From Actinomyces ruminicola (GTDB lineage: Bacteria; Actinomycetota; Actinomycetes; Actinomycetales; Actinomycetaceae), in NCBI RefSeq assembly GCF_900103885.1, contig NZ_FNIM01000009.1:52214-116213 (forward strand): DNA of 64,000 nt, written 5' to 3'. Below the pieces are notes generated by a model that ran no database searches, was not told the origin of the DNA, and worked only from the letters and a program-made list of their open reading frames with translations. Both the position numbers and the translations under genes were made by a program. Positions 43,233-52,511 of this stretch are shown here, piece by piece (within the stretch, counting starts at the first letter, position 1; each line of letters starts with the position of its first letter).

Positions 43233-43621
43233 GTCTCCTCCCCGAGGAGTTCGTACAAGGGGTTGTAGATGCTGGGGCGGGTGCGGCCGGCCACCACCAT
43301 GCCCTCGGCGCACAGCTGCGTACCCGGCTTGATGCCGGCTATGGTGCGCCGACCGATCCAGATCAGGTCCACCGCGCCGGTGCCGTCGTAGAGCTGGCCG
43401 ACCAGCGTCGGCTTGGCGGACGCCGGCCGGTAGGTGACCGCGCGCAGCACCCCGGACACGCGGGCGCGTTCTCGGGGCACCAGGTCCTTGATCGGGGTGC
43501 TGCCGCACCGGGGGGCGGAGACCTCCACGTCGTCGCCGCCCGCGCCCTCACGTGCGGCGCGCAGGGAACGCAGGCGGGCGCCCAGACGTTCCTTGAGTCT
43601 GTCCCCGCCGCGCCGGTTCAT
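43229..43621 (-). CDS. OB-fold nucleic-acid-binding protein
   Basis: A 130-residue protein. After a basic N-terminus (RLKERLGARLRSLRAA) an OB-fold follows: IKDLVPRERARVSGVLRAVTYRP, TLVGQLYDGTGAVDLIWIGRRTIAGIKPGTQLCAEGMVV, ending YNPLYELL. This corresponds to the Rv2694c-type protein of the same block; OB-folds usually bind single-stranded nucleic acid. It overlaps both neighbours by four bases (ATGA), implying tight translational coupling. Function is unproven. Confidence 0.85.
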   Translation of the reverse strand: MNRRGGDRLKERLGARLRSLRAAREGAGGDDVEVSAPRCGSTPIKDLVPRERARVSGVLRAVTYRPASAKPTLVGQLYDGTGAVDLIWIGRRTIAGIKPGTQLCAEGMVVAGRTRPSIYNPLYELLGEET

Positions 43622-44319
43622 CGCACCTCGGCGATGGTCGGTCCGGGCCGCAGCGGATCCAGGCCCGGCAGCTCCTCCACCTCGGGGGCGACGGTCGCGC
43701 CCGGCTCGTGCAGCGGCAGGATCTCCCGCGGGGGGCGGGCAACGCCGTCGCGCACAACCACGGTGTTGGCGAAGACCTCGCGCAGTTGGCGGGCGGCGTC
43801 GGCGTCGGTGGCGGCGCGTCCCTGGAGGACGCCGCGCAGGAACCAACGCGGGCCGTCGACGCCGATGAAGCGGGCGGCCACGGTACCCGCGCGTCCCTCG
43901 GGGGTGCGCACCGGCACCTGGGCCAGGATCTCGGTGCCGTAGTCGCCGTCGACCAGCTCATAGGTGGCCTTGGCGCGGGTCAGCTCGGCGGCGATGTCGG
44001 CGCGCAGGTCGTCCCAGATCCCGGCGGTGCGGGGGGCGGCGAAGGCACGCAGCTCCAGGGTGGAGCCGCCCAGGATGAGGACGACGGCGGAGGCCTGGGC
44101 GCCCCGGCCGGCACGCTCCATGCGGATCTGCATGCCGTCGACGGCGGGCACGCGCAGGGCGCCCAGGTCGATGCGGCCGGCGGGCGCGGTTCCGGCGGGA
44201 ACGTCGTCTGCGTCCCAGGGGCCGCTGCCGGGCTCCTCCGGCTGTTCCGGAGCGAGCTCCTCCTGATCCGTGTCGGCGGCCTCGGCGTCGTCACGGTGAC
44301 GGCGGGAGAACAGGCCCAT
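43618..44319 (-). CDS. DUF3710 family protein
   Basis: A 233-residue soluble protein conserved in actinobacteria. The acidic N-terminal 40 residues are followed by the domain RIDLGALRVPAVDGMQIRMER, LELRAFAAPRTAGIWDDLRADIAAEL, and IGVDGPRWFLRGVLQGRAA. Function is unknown. In mycobacteria the gene sits beside dut and the OB-fold gene; here dut is absent, and a 70-base gap separates it from DUF4193. GAGGAGA precedes the ATG by about 6 bases. It is the first gene of the DUF3710-OB-DUF3159 operon. Confidence 0.87.
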   Translation of the reverse strand: MGLFSRRHRDDAEAADTDQEELAPEQPEEPGSGPWDADDVPAGTAPAGRIDLGALRVPAVDGMQIRMERAGRGAQASAVVLILGGSTLELRAFAAPRTAGIWDDLRADIAAELTRAKATYELVDGDYGTEILAQVPVRTPEGRAGTVAARFIGVDGPRWFLRGVLQGRAATDADAARQLREVFANTVVVRDGVARPPREILPLHEPGATVAPEVEELPGLDPLRPGPTIAEVR

Positions 44320-44389
44320 GAGGTTCTCCTCTCAGTTGGTGTCCGGTCGATTGTCCGCCCGTGTGAGGCGGGCGGTGGTCAGTCGGTTG

Positions 44390-44695
44390 TCAGCCGGCGC
44401 AGTCCGTGCACACCGGCAGGCCGGTATTGTCGTCAACGTAGGCGAGGGAGCTGCGGTGGTGAACCAGGAAGCACTCCGAGCAGGTGAACTCGTCCTCGAG
44501 CTGAGGGACGACGTGCACGCTCAGCTCCTCCCGGGACAGGTCGGCTCCGGGGAGTTCGAAGCCCTCGGCGACTTCGTTCTCATCCTCCTCAATCGCCTCC
44601 GAGGACTGATCCTTCTGACGAGCGGTGAGCTCCTCGATCGAGTCGGCTTCGGGCTCGTCGTCGTTCTTGCGCGGGGCGTCGTAGTCGGTTGCCAT
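44390..44695 (-). CDS. DUF4193 zinc-ribbon-like protein
   Basis: A 101-residue protein of the actinobacterial DUF4193 family. The first 60 residues are acidic and probably disordered; the C-terminal part has two Cys pairs, CSECFLVHHRSSLAY and CTDC, forming a likely zinc ribbon as in RbpA-like regulators. A DUF4193 link to transcription has been proposed elsewhere but nothing here proves it. A TATGGT -10 candidate lies at 44824-44819 on the minus strand. It precedes the DUF3710 operon in the same direction. Confidence 0.88.
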   Translation of the reverse strand: MATDYDAPRKNDDEPEADSIEELTARQKDQSSEAIEEDENEVAEGFELPGADLSREELSVHVVPQLEDEFTCSECFLVHHRSSLAYVDDNTGLPVCTDCAG

Positions 44696-45013
44696 GGCCT
44701 CGTCACTTTCTCTCGCGGACGGCTCTCGCTGGGGCTCTCGGCAGCGGCGGGCACTGCCGGGGACGGTGAACGTCCTGATCGACGAACGCGCGCCGCCCCT
44801 CCGAGCTAGGGCACGCGCACCATAGCACCACGCAGGGTCGGCGGGAACCGCCTGGTCAGGCCTTAGGCGACGGCTGTGGGCGAACAGCGCTGAGCTCGTG
44901 TGTGCCACGCGGCCCCGCCTCCCGGACACGGGGCGGTATAGGTGGCACGCTGAGGCATGTGCCAGCCCGCCCGCCTCGGGTTGCACGAGGGACTGTTAAG
45001 GAGGCCCACGTCC
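44696..45013. other. Intergenic region between DUF4193 and sepH
   Basis: This 318-base divergent gap contains no recognisable gene. It should hold both promoters: TATGGT at 44824-44819 (minus) for DUF4193, with a poor -35, and a TATAGG near 44937 (plus) for sepH. The sepH SD AAGGAGG is at 44998-45004. Confidence 0.55.
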
Positions 45014-46075
45014 ATGGTCGAGCTTGAGCTGTTGGGTGCCAACGGCGACACCATCGTCATGACCGACGCACGCGGTGAGCGCTACAGCATCGTCGTCGAC
45101 GACGCACTGCGCGCCGCCGTGCGACGTGCACGCCCCGCAGCCCTCTCCCCCACTCCGGAGCCCCCCGCCCCCGGCACGGCCGTCCGCCCCCGGGAGCTGC
45201 AGGCGCTGATGCGCGCCGGCGCCAGCGCGGAGGAGGTCGCCTCGGCGACGGGTCTGGACGTCGAGCACGTGCGCCGCTTCGAGGGTCCGGTCATTGCCGA
45301 GCGCCTGTGGGCGGTGCAGCAGGCACAGGCCTGCCGGATCGGCTGGGAGAAGGACTCCCCCGTCCTGGGCGAGCTGGCCGTGGACCGGCTGGCGACGCGG
45401 GGCGTGGAGCCGAGCAGCCTGGAATGGGACGCGCTGCGGGAGGGCCGGGAGCCGTGGCAGATCGTGCTGACCTTCGTGCAGGGCGCGGAGGCGAAGCAGG
45501 CGCACTGGGAACTGGATCTGACAGCGCGCTCCGTGTCTGCCCTGGATGACGAGGCCCGCTGGCTGACGGAGGCGGGCAGCGGGCGCCGTCCCACCGTCTT
45601 CGACCAGGACTCCGCGGCGCCCGGCGCCTCCTCGGCGACGGTCCCGGCCTCGCCCCCGCCCACTCCCGACGCCGCAGCGGGCGGGGATGCCCCGCATGCT
45701 ACGGCGGCGGACTCCACCGACGCCCTGCTGGCCGACCTGGCCTCCAGCCGTGGCCGACGCATGGAGGTGGTGTCCCCCGACGCGGAGGACACCATCCCCG
45801 AGGAGGCCACCCCGGCGCAGGGGCAGGCGCAGGTGGTGTCCATGTCGGAGCGGCGCCGCGCCCACACCGGCAACCATCCCGCCGGCAGCCGGCTGCGCAC
45901 CGCACCGTCGCCCGCCCCGGCACACGACAGCCACGATGACGGGCCCGACGATGCCGACGGCACCCAGGAGGCGCTGCCGGAGATGCCCGCGGCGCCCGCC
46001 CCCAGGCCCAAGCGGCGCGCGCGCCGCTCCGTGCCCTCCTGGGACGAGATCGTCTTCGGCTCCAAGCCGGAGTAG
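45014..46075 (+). CDS. sepH: Septation protein SepH
   Basis: A 353-residue cell-division protein that binds FtsZ through a helix-turn-helix and stimulates its assembly in Streptomyces and mycobacteria. The N-terminal DUF3071 domain starts VELELLGANGDTIVMTDARGERY and includes the helix-turn-helix region around RPRELQALMRAGASAEEVASATGLDVEHVRRFEGPV. The middle is disordered. The extreme C-terminus RRSVPSWDEIVFGSK is the conserved SepH motif. AAGGAGG lies about 10 bases before the ATG. The in-frame region upstream (44957) is not needed. Confidence 0.93.
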   Translation: MVELELLGANGDTIVMTDARGERYSIVVDDALRAAVRRARPAALSPTPEPPAPGTAVRPRELQALMRAGASAEEVASATGLDVEHVRRFEGPVIAERLWAVQQAQACRIGWEKDSPVLGELAVDRLATRGVEPSSLEWDALREGREPWQIVLTFVQGAEAKQAHWELDLTARSVSALDDEARWLTEAGSGRRPTVFDQDSAAPGASSATVPASPPPTPDAAAGGDAPHATAADSTDALLADLASSRGRRMEVVSPDAEDTIPEEATPAQGQAQVVSMSERRRAHTGNHPAGSRLRTAPSPAPAHDSHDDGPDDADGTQEALPEMPAAPAPRPKRRARRSVPSWDEIVFGSKPE

Positions 46076-46119
46076 CCGCGCGCACGCCACCGGCGTACAG
46101 GGTCGGTTCGAGCTCAGGG

Positions 46120-47364
46120 TCAGGCGCGGGCGGCCAGCAGCGGCACCGTCATTTCGGCGTCGGTGAGCGAGCCGTGCACGCCCGGCATGGCGATTGCGCC
46201 GGCGGAGTGGACGCGCGGGTCGACCACCACCCAGTTGTCGGCCATGGCCACCAGCACGTCCCCCAGGACGCTGTCTGCGCGCGCCCCGATGGGACCGATG
46301 CGGGCGGCGGCCTGCGCACGGGTACCCACCCACAAGACCCGCTCCCCCAGCACCTCCCGCCAGCGGGCGGCGACCGCGGCGGCTGCCTCCGGGTCGGAGT
46401 GCGGCACGTACAGCTGGCTGAAGCGTGGCTCTCCGGCCACCGCGACGACGTCACGGGCCAGCTCGGGGTACTCGGTCAGGTCGATGCGGTGGGCGGGGTC
46501 GGTGTCGACCATGCCGTGGTCGGCGGTCAGCAGCACGCGGGTGCCGGCGGGGACGCGGCGCAGCAGCTCGGCCATGGCCGCGTCCAGGCGCTCGAGCTGC
46601 TCCAGCCAGTGCTTCGAGCGCCAGCCGTGGCGGTGGCCGGCATGGTCGAGCTCGCCGACGTACAGGTACACCAGGGGCACGCCGCGCCTCAGGGCGTCGG
46701 CGGCCAGGCCGGGCCGGTCCTCCATGCGGTCCGCACCCAGGTGGTGGGCGCCGCGCAGGGCCGCCTCGGTCAGGCCGGAGCCGGCGAAGCGCGCCGGGCC
46801 GATGGTGACGGCCGGCGGCGTCTGGTCCGCCGCGGCGTCGGGAGGGGAGGAGATCCGCTCGAAGATGGTGGGCACGTCCTGCCAGCGGCGCGGGTCGGGG
46901 GCGCGGCCCTCCCAGGTGATCAGGCACAGGTTCTGGGTGGCGTCCGGGGTCGTGTCGGCGGGCAGATCGCGGCCCAGGCGCGGGTTGAGCACGCAGTAGC
47001 CGACCATGCCGGTGGCCCCGGGCAGCGCGCCGGTGCCGAGTGTGGTCAGGGCCGCGGCGGTCGTGGAGGGCACGCAGGTGTGGGCGCTGCCCCCGCCCGG
47101 GGCGGAGGCGGCGTCGGCCAGCCAGGCGCGCAGGGTGGGGGCGTGTCCGCGGCGTTCCTGGAGCTGGCACAGCCCGAGCCCGTCCACGAGGACGACGACG
47201 ACCCCGTCCGGGTCTGCGGCGTCGTCGGCACCGCGCAGGCCCCATTCGGCTGCGGTGGCACGGGCCTCGGCGGCGGTGATGGCCCCGGCGGGCCCGTCCC
47301 GCAGCGTGAGCCCGGCGCCGACGGCGGCGGCCGCCAGGACCTGCCGCAGGTGCGGGGCGCTCAT
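46120..47364 (-). CDS. Alkaline phosphatase family protein (nucleotide pyrophosphatase/phosphodiesterase type)
   Basis: A 414-residue metal-dependent hydrolase. Metal and nucleophile motifs: [15 protein letters not shown] (first Asp), [18 protein letters not shown] (Thr/Ser nucleophile region), [14 protein letters not shown] (Asp and His ligands) and [12 protein letters not shown] (DHG ligand). The architecture matches type I phosphodiesterases. There is no signal peptide, so it is probably cytoplasmic. It overlaps the DUF5998 gene by four bases. Substrate unknown; a nucleotide or phosphonate ester is likely from the family. Confidence 0.88.
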   Translation of the reverse strand: MSAPHLRQVLAAAAVGAGLTLRDGPAGAITAAEARATAAEWGLRGADDAADPDGVVVVLVDGLGLCQLQERRGHAPTLRAWLADAASAPGGGSAHTCVPSTTAAALTTLGTGALPGATGMVGYCVLNPRLGRDLPADTTPDATQNLCLITWEGRAPDPRRWQDVPTIFERISSPPDAAADQTPPAVTIGPARFAGSGLTEAALRGAHHLGADRMEDRPGLAADALRRGVPLVYLYVGELDHAGHRHGWRSKHWLEQLERLDAAMAELLRRVPAGTRVLLTADHGMVDTDPAHRIDLTEYPELARDVVAVAGEPRFSQLYVPHSDPEAAAAVAARWREVLGERVLWVGTRAQAAARIGPIGARADSVLGDVLVAMADNWVVVDPRVHSAGAIAMPGVHGSLTDAEMTVPLLAARA

Positions 47365-47963
47365 GCGTCCGCCGCGGCCCGGGCGGTGGCGGCCGACAGG
47401 ACGCGGGCGAAGTGCTCGGCGCGGGCGAGCGCCTCATCGCCCTCGACCCCGGCGGCCACGCGCACCACGATGTCGTCGGGGACGGAGACGCCGGTCAATC
47501 CGTGGTCGGCCTGGCAGTCGGGGTCGGAGCATGCGGCCGGTTCGAGGTCGATGCGGCGCACGGAGCCCCAGGACAGGGCGATGGTCATCTCCGTCAGTCG
47601 GCCCCCGTCGGCGGCCGGCTCGGACACGCCGCGCGTGAGACCCACGGACTTGATCCGGGAGACGGGCACGGCCTCGCTGGTGGCCAGCGCCCCGGGCAGG
47701 CCGTCCTCGCGGGGTGCGTCGTCGACGTGCACAATGATCAGGCGGGTAGGGGTCAGGGCGAGCACCGTCAGGTGCCGCCGGACGGCGTCGTCGAACACGG
47801 TCTCGGCCTGGACCAGGTCTACGAGCACCTCCTCCCCCGCGGTGGCGACGTCGAGGGTGCCGAGCACGAGTTCGGGGTAGTAGCCGGCCCGAGTGACCTC
47901 GTCGACCAGCGACGTAGGGGTGGGGACCTCGTCCCCGGGGCGAGCCTGCGCAGTCCACGTCAT
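47361..47963 (-). CDS. DUF5998 family protein
   Basis: A 200-residue actinobacterial protein of unknown function. Recognisable parts are the [31 protein letters not shown] segment, [19 protein letters not shown] and [15 protein letters not shown], which has two Cys. ATG at 47963 is chosen; an ATG at 47975 (adding MICP) is possible, and CATGAT 7 bases upstream of 47963 resembles the leaderless box. It is operonic with the phosphodiesterase-like gene (4-base overlap) and divergent from parC. Confidence 0.8.
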   Translation of the reverse strand: MTWTAQARPGDEVPTPTSLVDEVTRAGYYPELVLGTLDVATAGEEVLVDLVQAETVFDDAVRRHLTVLALTPTRLIIVHVDDAPREDGLPGALATSEAVPVSRIKSVGLTRGVSEPAADGGRLTEMTIALSWGSVRRIDLEPAACSDPDCQADHGLTGVSVPDDIVVRVAAGVEGDEALARAEHFARVLSAATARAAADA

Positions 47964-48044
47964 GGGGCAGATCATGCCATCGTTCCCGTCACCCCCGGGT
48001 GTCGTTGCCCCGTTGGCGAAGCCCCTCCGGGACACAATGCGACC

Positions 48045-50588
48045 ATGCCGAAGTCCGCCCCGCCGACGCCGCCGCCCACCGACCATCTCATCGTGGAGCA
48101 GGACCTGCCCACGGAGATGCGCAGCTCCTTCCTGGAGTACGCCTACTCGGTCATCTACGCACGGGCCCTGCCGGATGCCCGGGATGGGCTCAAGCCGGTA
48201 CAGCGGCGCATCCTGTTCCAGATGGACCGTATGGGGCTGCGCCCGGACCGCCCGCACGTGAAGTCCTCCCGCGTCGTCGGCGACGTCATGGGGCGGTTGC
48301 ACCCGCACGGGGACGTGGCCATCTATGAGGCGCTGGTGCGGCTGGCGCAGCCCTTCACCATGCGGCTGCCGCTGGTGGACGGGCACGGCAACTTCGGCTC
48401 CCTGGACGACGGCCCGGCCGCGCCCCGCTACACGGAGGCCCGCCTGGCCGCCCCCGCGCTGGCGCTGACGGCGGACATCGACGAGGACACGGTCGACTTC
48501 GCGCCCAACTACGACTACACCCTGACCGAGCCGGAGGTGCTGCCGGCGGCCTTCCCGAACCTGCTGGTCAACGGCGCCTCGGGCATCGCGGTGGGCATGG
48601 CCACCAACATGCCGCCGCACAACCTCATTGAGGTGGTCGCCGCAGCCCGGCACCTGCTGGCGCATCCGGACGCCACCCTGGAGGACCTGATGGCCTTCGT
48701 GCCCGGACCGGACCTGCCTGCGGGCGGCATGATCGTGGGCCTGGACGGGATCCGGGAGGCCTACCGCACCGGTCGCGGCAAGTTCTCCACGCGCGCCACC
48801 GCCCGCATTGAGAACATCACCGCCCGCAAGAAGGGCATTGTGGTCACCGAGCTGCCCTACCTGGTGGGGCCGGAGAAGGTGATCGCCCGCATTAAGGAGA
48901 CGGTGGCCTCCAAGAAGCTGCAGGGCATCACCGATGTGGCGGACCTGACCGACCGCAAGCACGGCACCCGCCTGGTGATCGGGGTCAAGAACGGCTACAA
49001 CCCCGAGGCGGTGCTGGCGCAGCTGTACCGGTACACGCCGCTGGAGGACTCCTTCGGCATCAACAACGTGTGCCTGGTTGACGGCCAGCCGCGCACACTG
49101 GGCCTGCGCGAGCTGCTGGACGTCTTCGTCCGCCACCGCCTGACGGTGGTGGAGCGGCGCACCCGCTTCCGCCTGGGCAAGCGGCGCGAGCGGCAGCACC
49201 TGGTCGAGGGACTGCTGATCGCGATCGTCGACATCGACGAGGTCATTCAGGTGATCCGCTCCAGCGAGGACGCGGCCACGGCCCGGCGGCGCCTGATGCA
49301 GGTCTTCGACCTGTCCGAACCGCAGGCGAACTACATCCTGGAGCTGCAGCTGCGGCGGCTTACCAAGTACTCCGTGATCGAGCTGGAGAAGGAGCGCGAC
49401 GAGCTGGCGGCCGAGATCGCCGAGCTGGAGGCGATCCTGAACGACGAGTCGCTGCTGCGGGCCACCGTGTCCCGCGAGCTGGCGGCGGTGGCGGAGGAGT
49501 TCGGCACCCCGCGGCGCACGGTGCTGCTGGAGGCGGCGGGCACGGGAGCGGGGGCGCTGGGCGGCGGTGTGGGTGCGCCCGGGGGCGCCGGTGCGGGCGC
49601 CTCCCAGGCCATGCGCCAGGCCGCTGCGGTGAGCCTGATGGCCGGTGCCGGGCAGGTGCCGCTGACGGTGCCGGATGATCCGTGCCGGGTGCTGCTGTCG
49701 GCAACCGGCCTGGTGGCTCGCGTCGGCGGGGCGGAGCCGGTGCCGCGCTCGGGCGGTCGGCAGCGTCATGACGCCCTCATCTCCCAGGTGGCGACGACGG
49801 CGCGCGGGCACGTCGGTGCAGTGACCGACACCGGTCGGCTGGTGCGCATGGAGGTGCTGTCCACCCCGGAGGTGCCGCGGCTGGAGGGGGCGCCGTCGCT
49901 CGCCGGCGGCCAGCCGGCGCGGCTGCTGGCGGATGTTGAGCCGGACGAGCGGATCGTGGGCCTGGTGCCGATCGGCGCCCCCGGCGATGACTCGGGCACC
50001 CCGATTGTGCTGGCCACGGCCGGCGGCGTGATCAAACGCGTCAAGCCGGGCAGCGAGCCCAAGCACGGGGATGCCTGGGAGGTCATCTCGCTGGCCGACG
50101 GCGACCGGGTGGTCTTCGCCGGGGTGGCGGCAGATTCGGACATGCTGGTGCTGGTGACCTCCGACGCCCGCCTGCTGCGCTTCGAGGCGTCCAAGGTGCG
50201 CCCGCAGGGACGTGGCGCCGGTGGCATGGCGGGGGTCGCCCTGCGCGAGGGCGCCCGTGTGGTGGCCGGGGCGGCGGTGCCCATCGACCTGCTGGCCGAG
50301 GCCGTGGTGGTGACGGTGGCGGACGGCGCGGGCGCGCTTCCCGGAACCGGCTCCGGCAGCGTCAAGGTCACTCCCCTGGACCGGTACCCGGCCAAGGGCA
50401 GGGCGACCGGGGGCGTGCGCGCCCAGCGCTTCCTGCGCGGTGAGGACGAGCTGGTGCTCGCCTGGGCGGGGGTCGGCCCGGCCCGCGCCGTGGGCAGCGG
50501 GGGGCAGCCCGTCGACCTGCCGGAGGCCGACGAACGCCGGGACGCCTCCGGCGCCCCCCTGTCGGCACCGATCACCGGGATCGGCTGA
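48045..50588 (+). CDS. parC: DNA topoisomerase IV subunit A (GyrA/ParC family)
   Basis: An 847-residue type IIA topoisomerase breakage-reunion subunit. The active-site tyrosine is Tyr129 in PRYTEARL. The quinolone-determining segment reads [12 protein letters not shown], with Val91 where drug-sensitive enzymes have Ser or Ala, and Glu95. The GxxG-type wrapping domain (beta-pinwheel) begins after a Gly/Ala-rich insert at about residues 499-525. The [16 protein letters not shown] coiled-coil gate is normal. No parE is adjacent in the window. The CDS could be gyrA-like, but actinobacterial ParC has the [21 protein letters not shown] segment seen here. Confidence 0.92.
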   Translation: MPKSAPPTPPPTDHLIVEQDLPTEMRSSFLEYAYSVIYARALPDARDGLKPVQRRILFQMDRMGLRPDRPHVKSSRVVGDVMGRLHPHGDVAIYEALVRLAQPFTMRLPLVDGHGNFGSLDDGPAAPRYTEARLAAPALALTADIDEDTVDFAPNYDYTLTEPEVLPAAFPNLLVNGASGIAVGMATNMPPHNLIEVVAAARHLLAHPDATLEDLMAFVPGPDLPAGGMIVGLDGIREAYRTGRGKFSTRATARIENITARKKGIVVTELPYLVGPEKVIARIKETVASKKLQGITDVADLTDRKHGTRLVIGVKNGYNPEAVLAQLYRYTPLEDSFGINNVCLVDGQPRTLGLRELLDVFVRHRLTVVERRTRFRLGKRRERQHLVEGLLIAIVDIDEVIQVIRSSEDAATARRRLMQVFDLSEPQANYILELQLRRLTKYSVIELEKERDELAAEIAELEAILNDESLLRATVSRELAAVAEEFGTPRRTVLLEAAGTGAGALGGGVGAPGGAGAGASQAMRQAAAVSLMAGAGQVPLTVPDDPCRVLLSATGLVARVGGAEPVPRSGGRQRHDALISQVATTARGHVGAVTDTGRLVRMEVLSTPEVPRLEGAPSLAGGQPARLLADVEPDERIVGLVPIGAPGDDSGTPIVLATAGGVIKRVKPGSEPKHGDAWEVISLADGDRVVFAGVAADSDMLVLVTSDARLLRFEASKVRPQGRGAGGMAGVALREGARVVAGAAVPIDLLAEAVVVTVADGAGALPGTGSGSVKVTPLDRYPAKGRATGGVRAQRFLRGEDELVLAWAGVGPARAVGSGGQPVDLPEADERRDASGAPLSAPITGIG

Positions 50589-50644
50589 GGCCTCAGTTCA
50601 CAGCGTCGTCGGCCATACGCCATGCATACGCCATACGCGCCGTC

Positions 50645-51316
50645 TCACAGGCTCTCCGGGCTGCGCAGCCAGTCGGCGTCGGCGGGGCGCAGGCCGGTGT
50701 AGCCGTGGTCGCGCACGCGTGCGGCGGCGAGAATGCCGATCACGGTTGAGGGGTTGTGCAGCAGGCCGCGCATGACCGCCTCCACGGCGTCGTCGAAGCG
50801 CACCCAGGTGGGCTCGAACTCCGCCTCCTCGGCCTCGCGGACCGTCCGCGCCTCCTCCGGCAGCAGGGTCAGCTCGCGGGCGAGGAAGGTGCGCGCCCCC
50901 TCGGTGGTGAAGCCGGGAGAGGCGTAGGAGTCGACCAGCACGTCCCAGCGCGCCGCCATGTAGTCGGTTTCCTCGGCCAGCTCGCGCTGCGCGGCAACCA
51001 ACGGCTGCTCCCCCGGCACGTCCAGCAGCCCGGCGGGGATCTCCCACAGCATGGCCCGCACGGGGTGGCGGTACTGGCGCACCATGAGGATCTCCGCCGC
51101 GGCATCCGCCTGCGAGGAGTCGCTCCCCTCCCGCAGCGCCACGATGTTCACGGCGTCGTGGTGGGCGACCGTCTGGCGCCGTACCGGAGCGAGCCCGTCG
51201 GCGAGGACCACGGCATCGTCGTCCACCGTGAAGATCGGCCCCGACCACGCGCGCTCATGGCTGACGACGCGGCGCGTCAGGTCGTGGACATCCCTGAGCC
51301 GGCTCGGCTGATTCAC
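50645..51316 (-). CDS. NUDIX hydrolase, ADP-ribose pyrophosphatase type
   Basis: A 223-residue enzyme expected to hydrolyse ADP-ribose to AMP and ribose 5-phosphate. The NUDIX box region reads GLLDVPGEQPLVAAQRELAEET with the REL-AEE metal ligands, preceded by LMVRQYRHPVRAMLWEIPAG. This is the homologue of the gene that sits beyond pyrG in the actinobacterial recN-steA block. AAGGAG precedes the ATG. Spacing to the upstream glycosyltransferase is 28 bases. Confidence 0.9.
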   Translation of the reverse strand: MNQPSRLRDVHDLTRRVVSHERAWSGPIFTVDDDAVVLADGLAPVRRQTVAHHDAVNIVALREGSDSSQADAAAEILMVRQYRHPVRAMLWEIPAGLLDVPGEQPLVAAQRELAEETDYMAARWDVLVDSYASPGFTTEGARTFLARELTLLPEEARTVREAEEAEFEPTWVRFDDAVEAVMRGLLHNPSTVIGILAAARVRDHGYTGLRPADADWLRSPESL

Positions 51317-51344
51317 TGGTTTCTCTCCTTCGGTTCAGATCATT

Positions 51345-52511
51345 TCAGCGGTGAACGACGACGGCTTCCAACTGGGCGGCCAGGTCGCCACCGTCCGGCA
51401 GCCGCTCGGCCGCACGCCGGGCACGTTCCCGCACGCGGTCGCGGGCCTCGGCGTCTCTCATCAGCCCGGTGATCGCGTCCGCGAGTGCCTGCGGCTGCGG
51501 GGGCACCAGAATGGCGCCCCCACGGGCGGTGGCGGCGGTGCCGCCGACATCGGTGGCGACGATTGCGGCGCCCGCCTGCAGGGCCTCCTGGAGGGTGATC
51601 GGCTGCCCCTCCCAAAGGCTGGTCTGCACGACGACGTCGGCGGCCTCCATCAGCGCGGGCACGTCCTCCCGCCGCCCCACCAGGTTGACCGGCAGCGACT
51701 CGGCACGGATCCTCGCCTCGGCGGCGGCCCGGCCGGGCCCCTCACCGGCAACCGCCCAGGCCAGGTCCGTGCCCCTCCCGGAGCCATCCGCGGCCTGAGC
51801 GGCCACCAGCGCCGCAGTGTCCAGCAGCAGCTCCAGGCCCTTCTGGGGCGCCAGCCGGGCGACGGTGAGCAGGCGCGTGGACGCGCCTCGCCAGGCCGAT
51901 TCGACGGAGGAGGCGCGGGGGGCCAGGTTCCGGTCGTCTCGCCTCGGCGCGGGTATGACGGCGAGGTCGACCCGCTGCGCCCCGCGGCTGCGTTGGCGCT
52001 CGGCCAGGTCCGGGCTGACCGCGAGGATGTGGTCGGCGCGCGTGGCCACCAGCTGCTCCAACCGCTCGCCGACGGCGGTAGTCAGGCGGCCGCCCACCGG
52101 CTGGTTGTGAATGGTGACCACCAGGCGGGCGCGGCCCGGGCGGCGCCGGCCCAGGGCCAGAGCGGCCAGCGCCCCGGCACGCAGCCCGTGGGCGTGGACG
52201 ACGTCGGCGCGCCTCCCGAGCCGGCGCAGCCGGGCGACCACGGCGCCGTCACCGGGCGTCGGGCGGGCACCGATCGTGAGTGATTCGGTGCGAGCCTGGC
52301 CGAAGTCGGCTCCGGCGAGCACGTCTGCCGGGGCCTCCACAATCACGTCGTGCCCCGCGCCGGCCAGGATCCGGGCGCACTCGGCCACGTGCGCGCGCAT
52401 GCCGCCGGCGGCGCTGCCCGATACCTCCAGTATGCGCAGGCGGTCCGGGCACGCATCCGCCCCGCTAACGGATGCGGCCCGCTTTGAGTCTTCGGCATGC
52501 GACCGGGTCAT
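51345..52511 (-). CDS. Glycosyltransferase family 4 protein
   Basis: A 388-residue GT-B fold glycosyltransferase. The N-terminal domain has ILEVSGSAAGGMRAHVAECARIL and VVHAHGLRAGALAALAL, the C-terminal nucleotide-sugar domain LLTVARLAPQKGLELLLDTA, WAVAGEGPGRA and the acceptor/donor motif SLWEGQPITLQEALQAGAAIVATDVGG (EX7E). It is cytoplasmic or membrane-attached and may build a wall-linked polysaccharide, given its coupling to murJ (4-base overlap) and an MraY-like transferase. Start MTRSHAEDSKRAA. Confidence 0.88.
   Translation of the reverse strand: MTRSHAEDSKRAASVSGADACPDRLRILEVSGSAAGGMRAHVAECARILAGAGHDVIVEAPADVLAGADFGQARTESLTIGARPTPGDGAVVARLRRLGRRADVVHAHGLRAGALAALALGRRRPGRARLVVTIHNQPVGGRLTTAVGERLEQLVATRADHILAVSPDLAERQRSRGAQRVDLAVIPAPRRDDRNLAPRASSVESAWRGASTRLLTVARLAPQKGLELLLDTAALVAAQAADGSGRGTDLAWAVAGEGPGRAAAEARIRAESLPVNLVGRREDVPALMEAADVVVQTSLWEGQPITLQEALQAGAAIVATDVGGTAATARGGAILVPPQPQALADAITGLMRDAEARDRVRERARRAAERLPDGGDLAAQLEAVVVHR

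Noticed and set aside
47361..50066. A 901-residue open frame on the minus strand across parC
   Set aside because: Only its last 200 residues are the real DUF5998 protein; the rest is the complement of parC.
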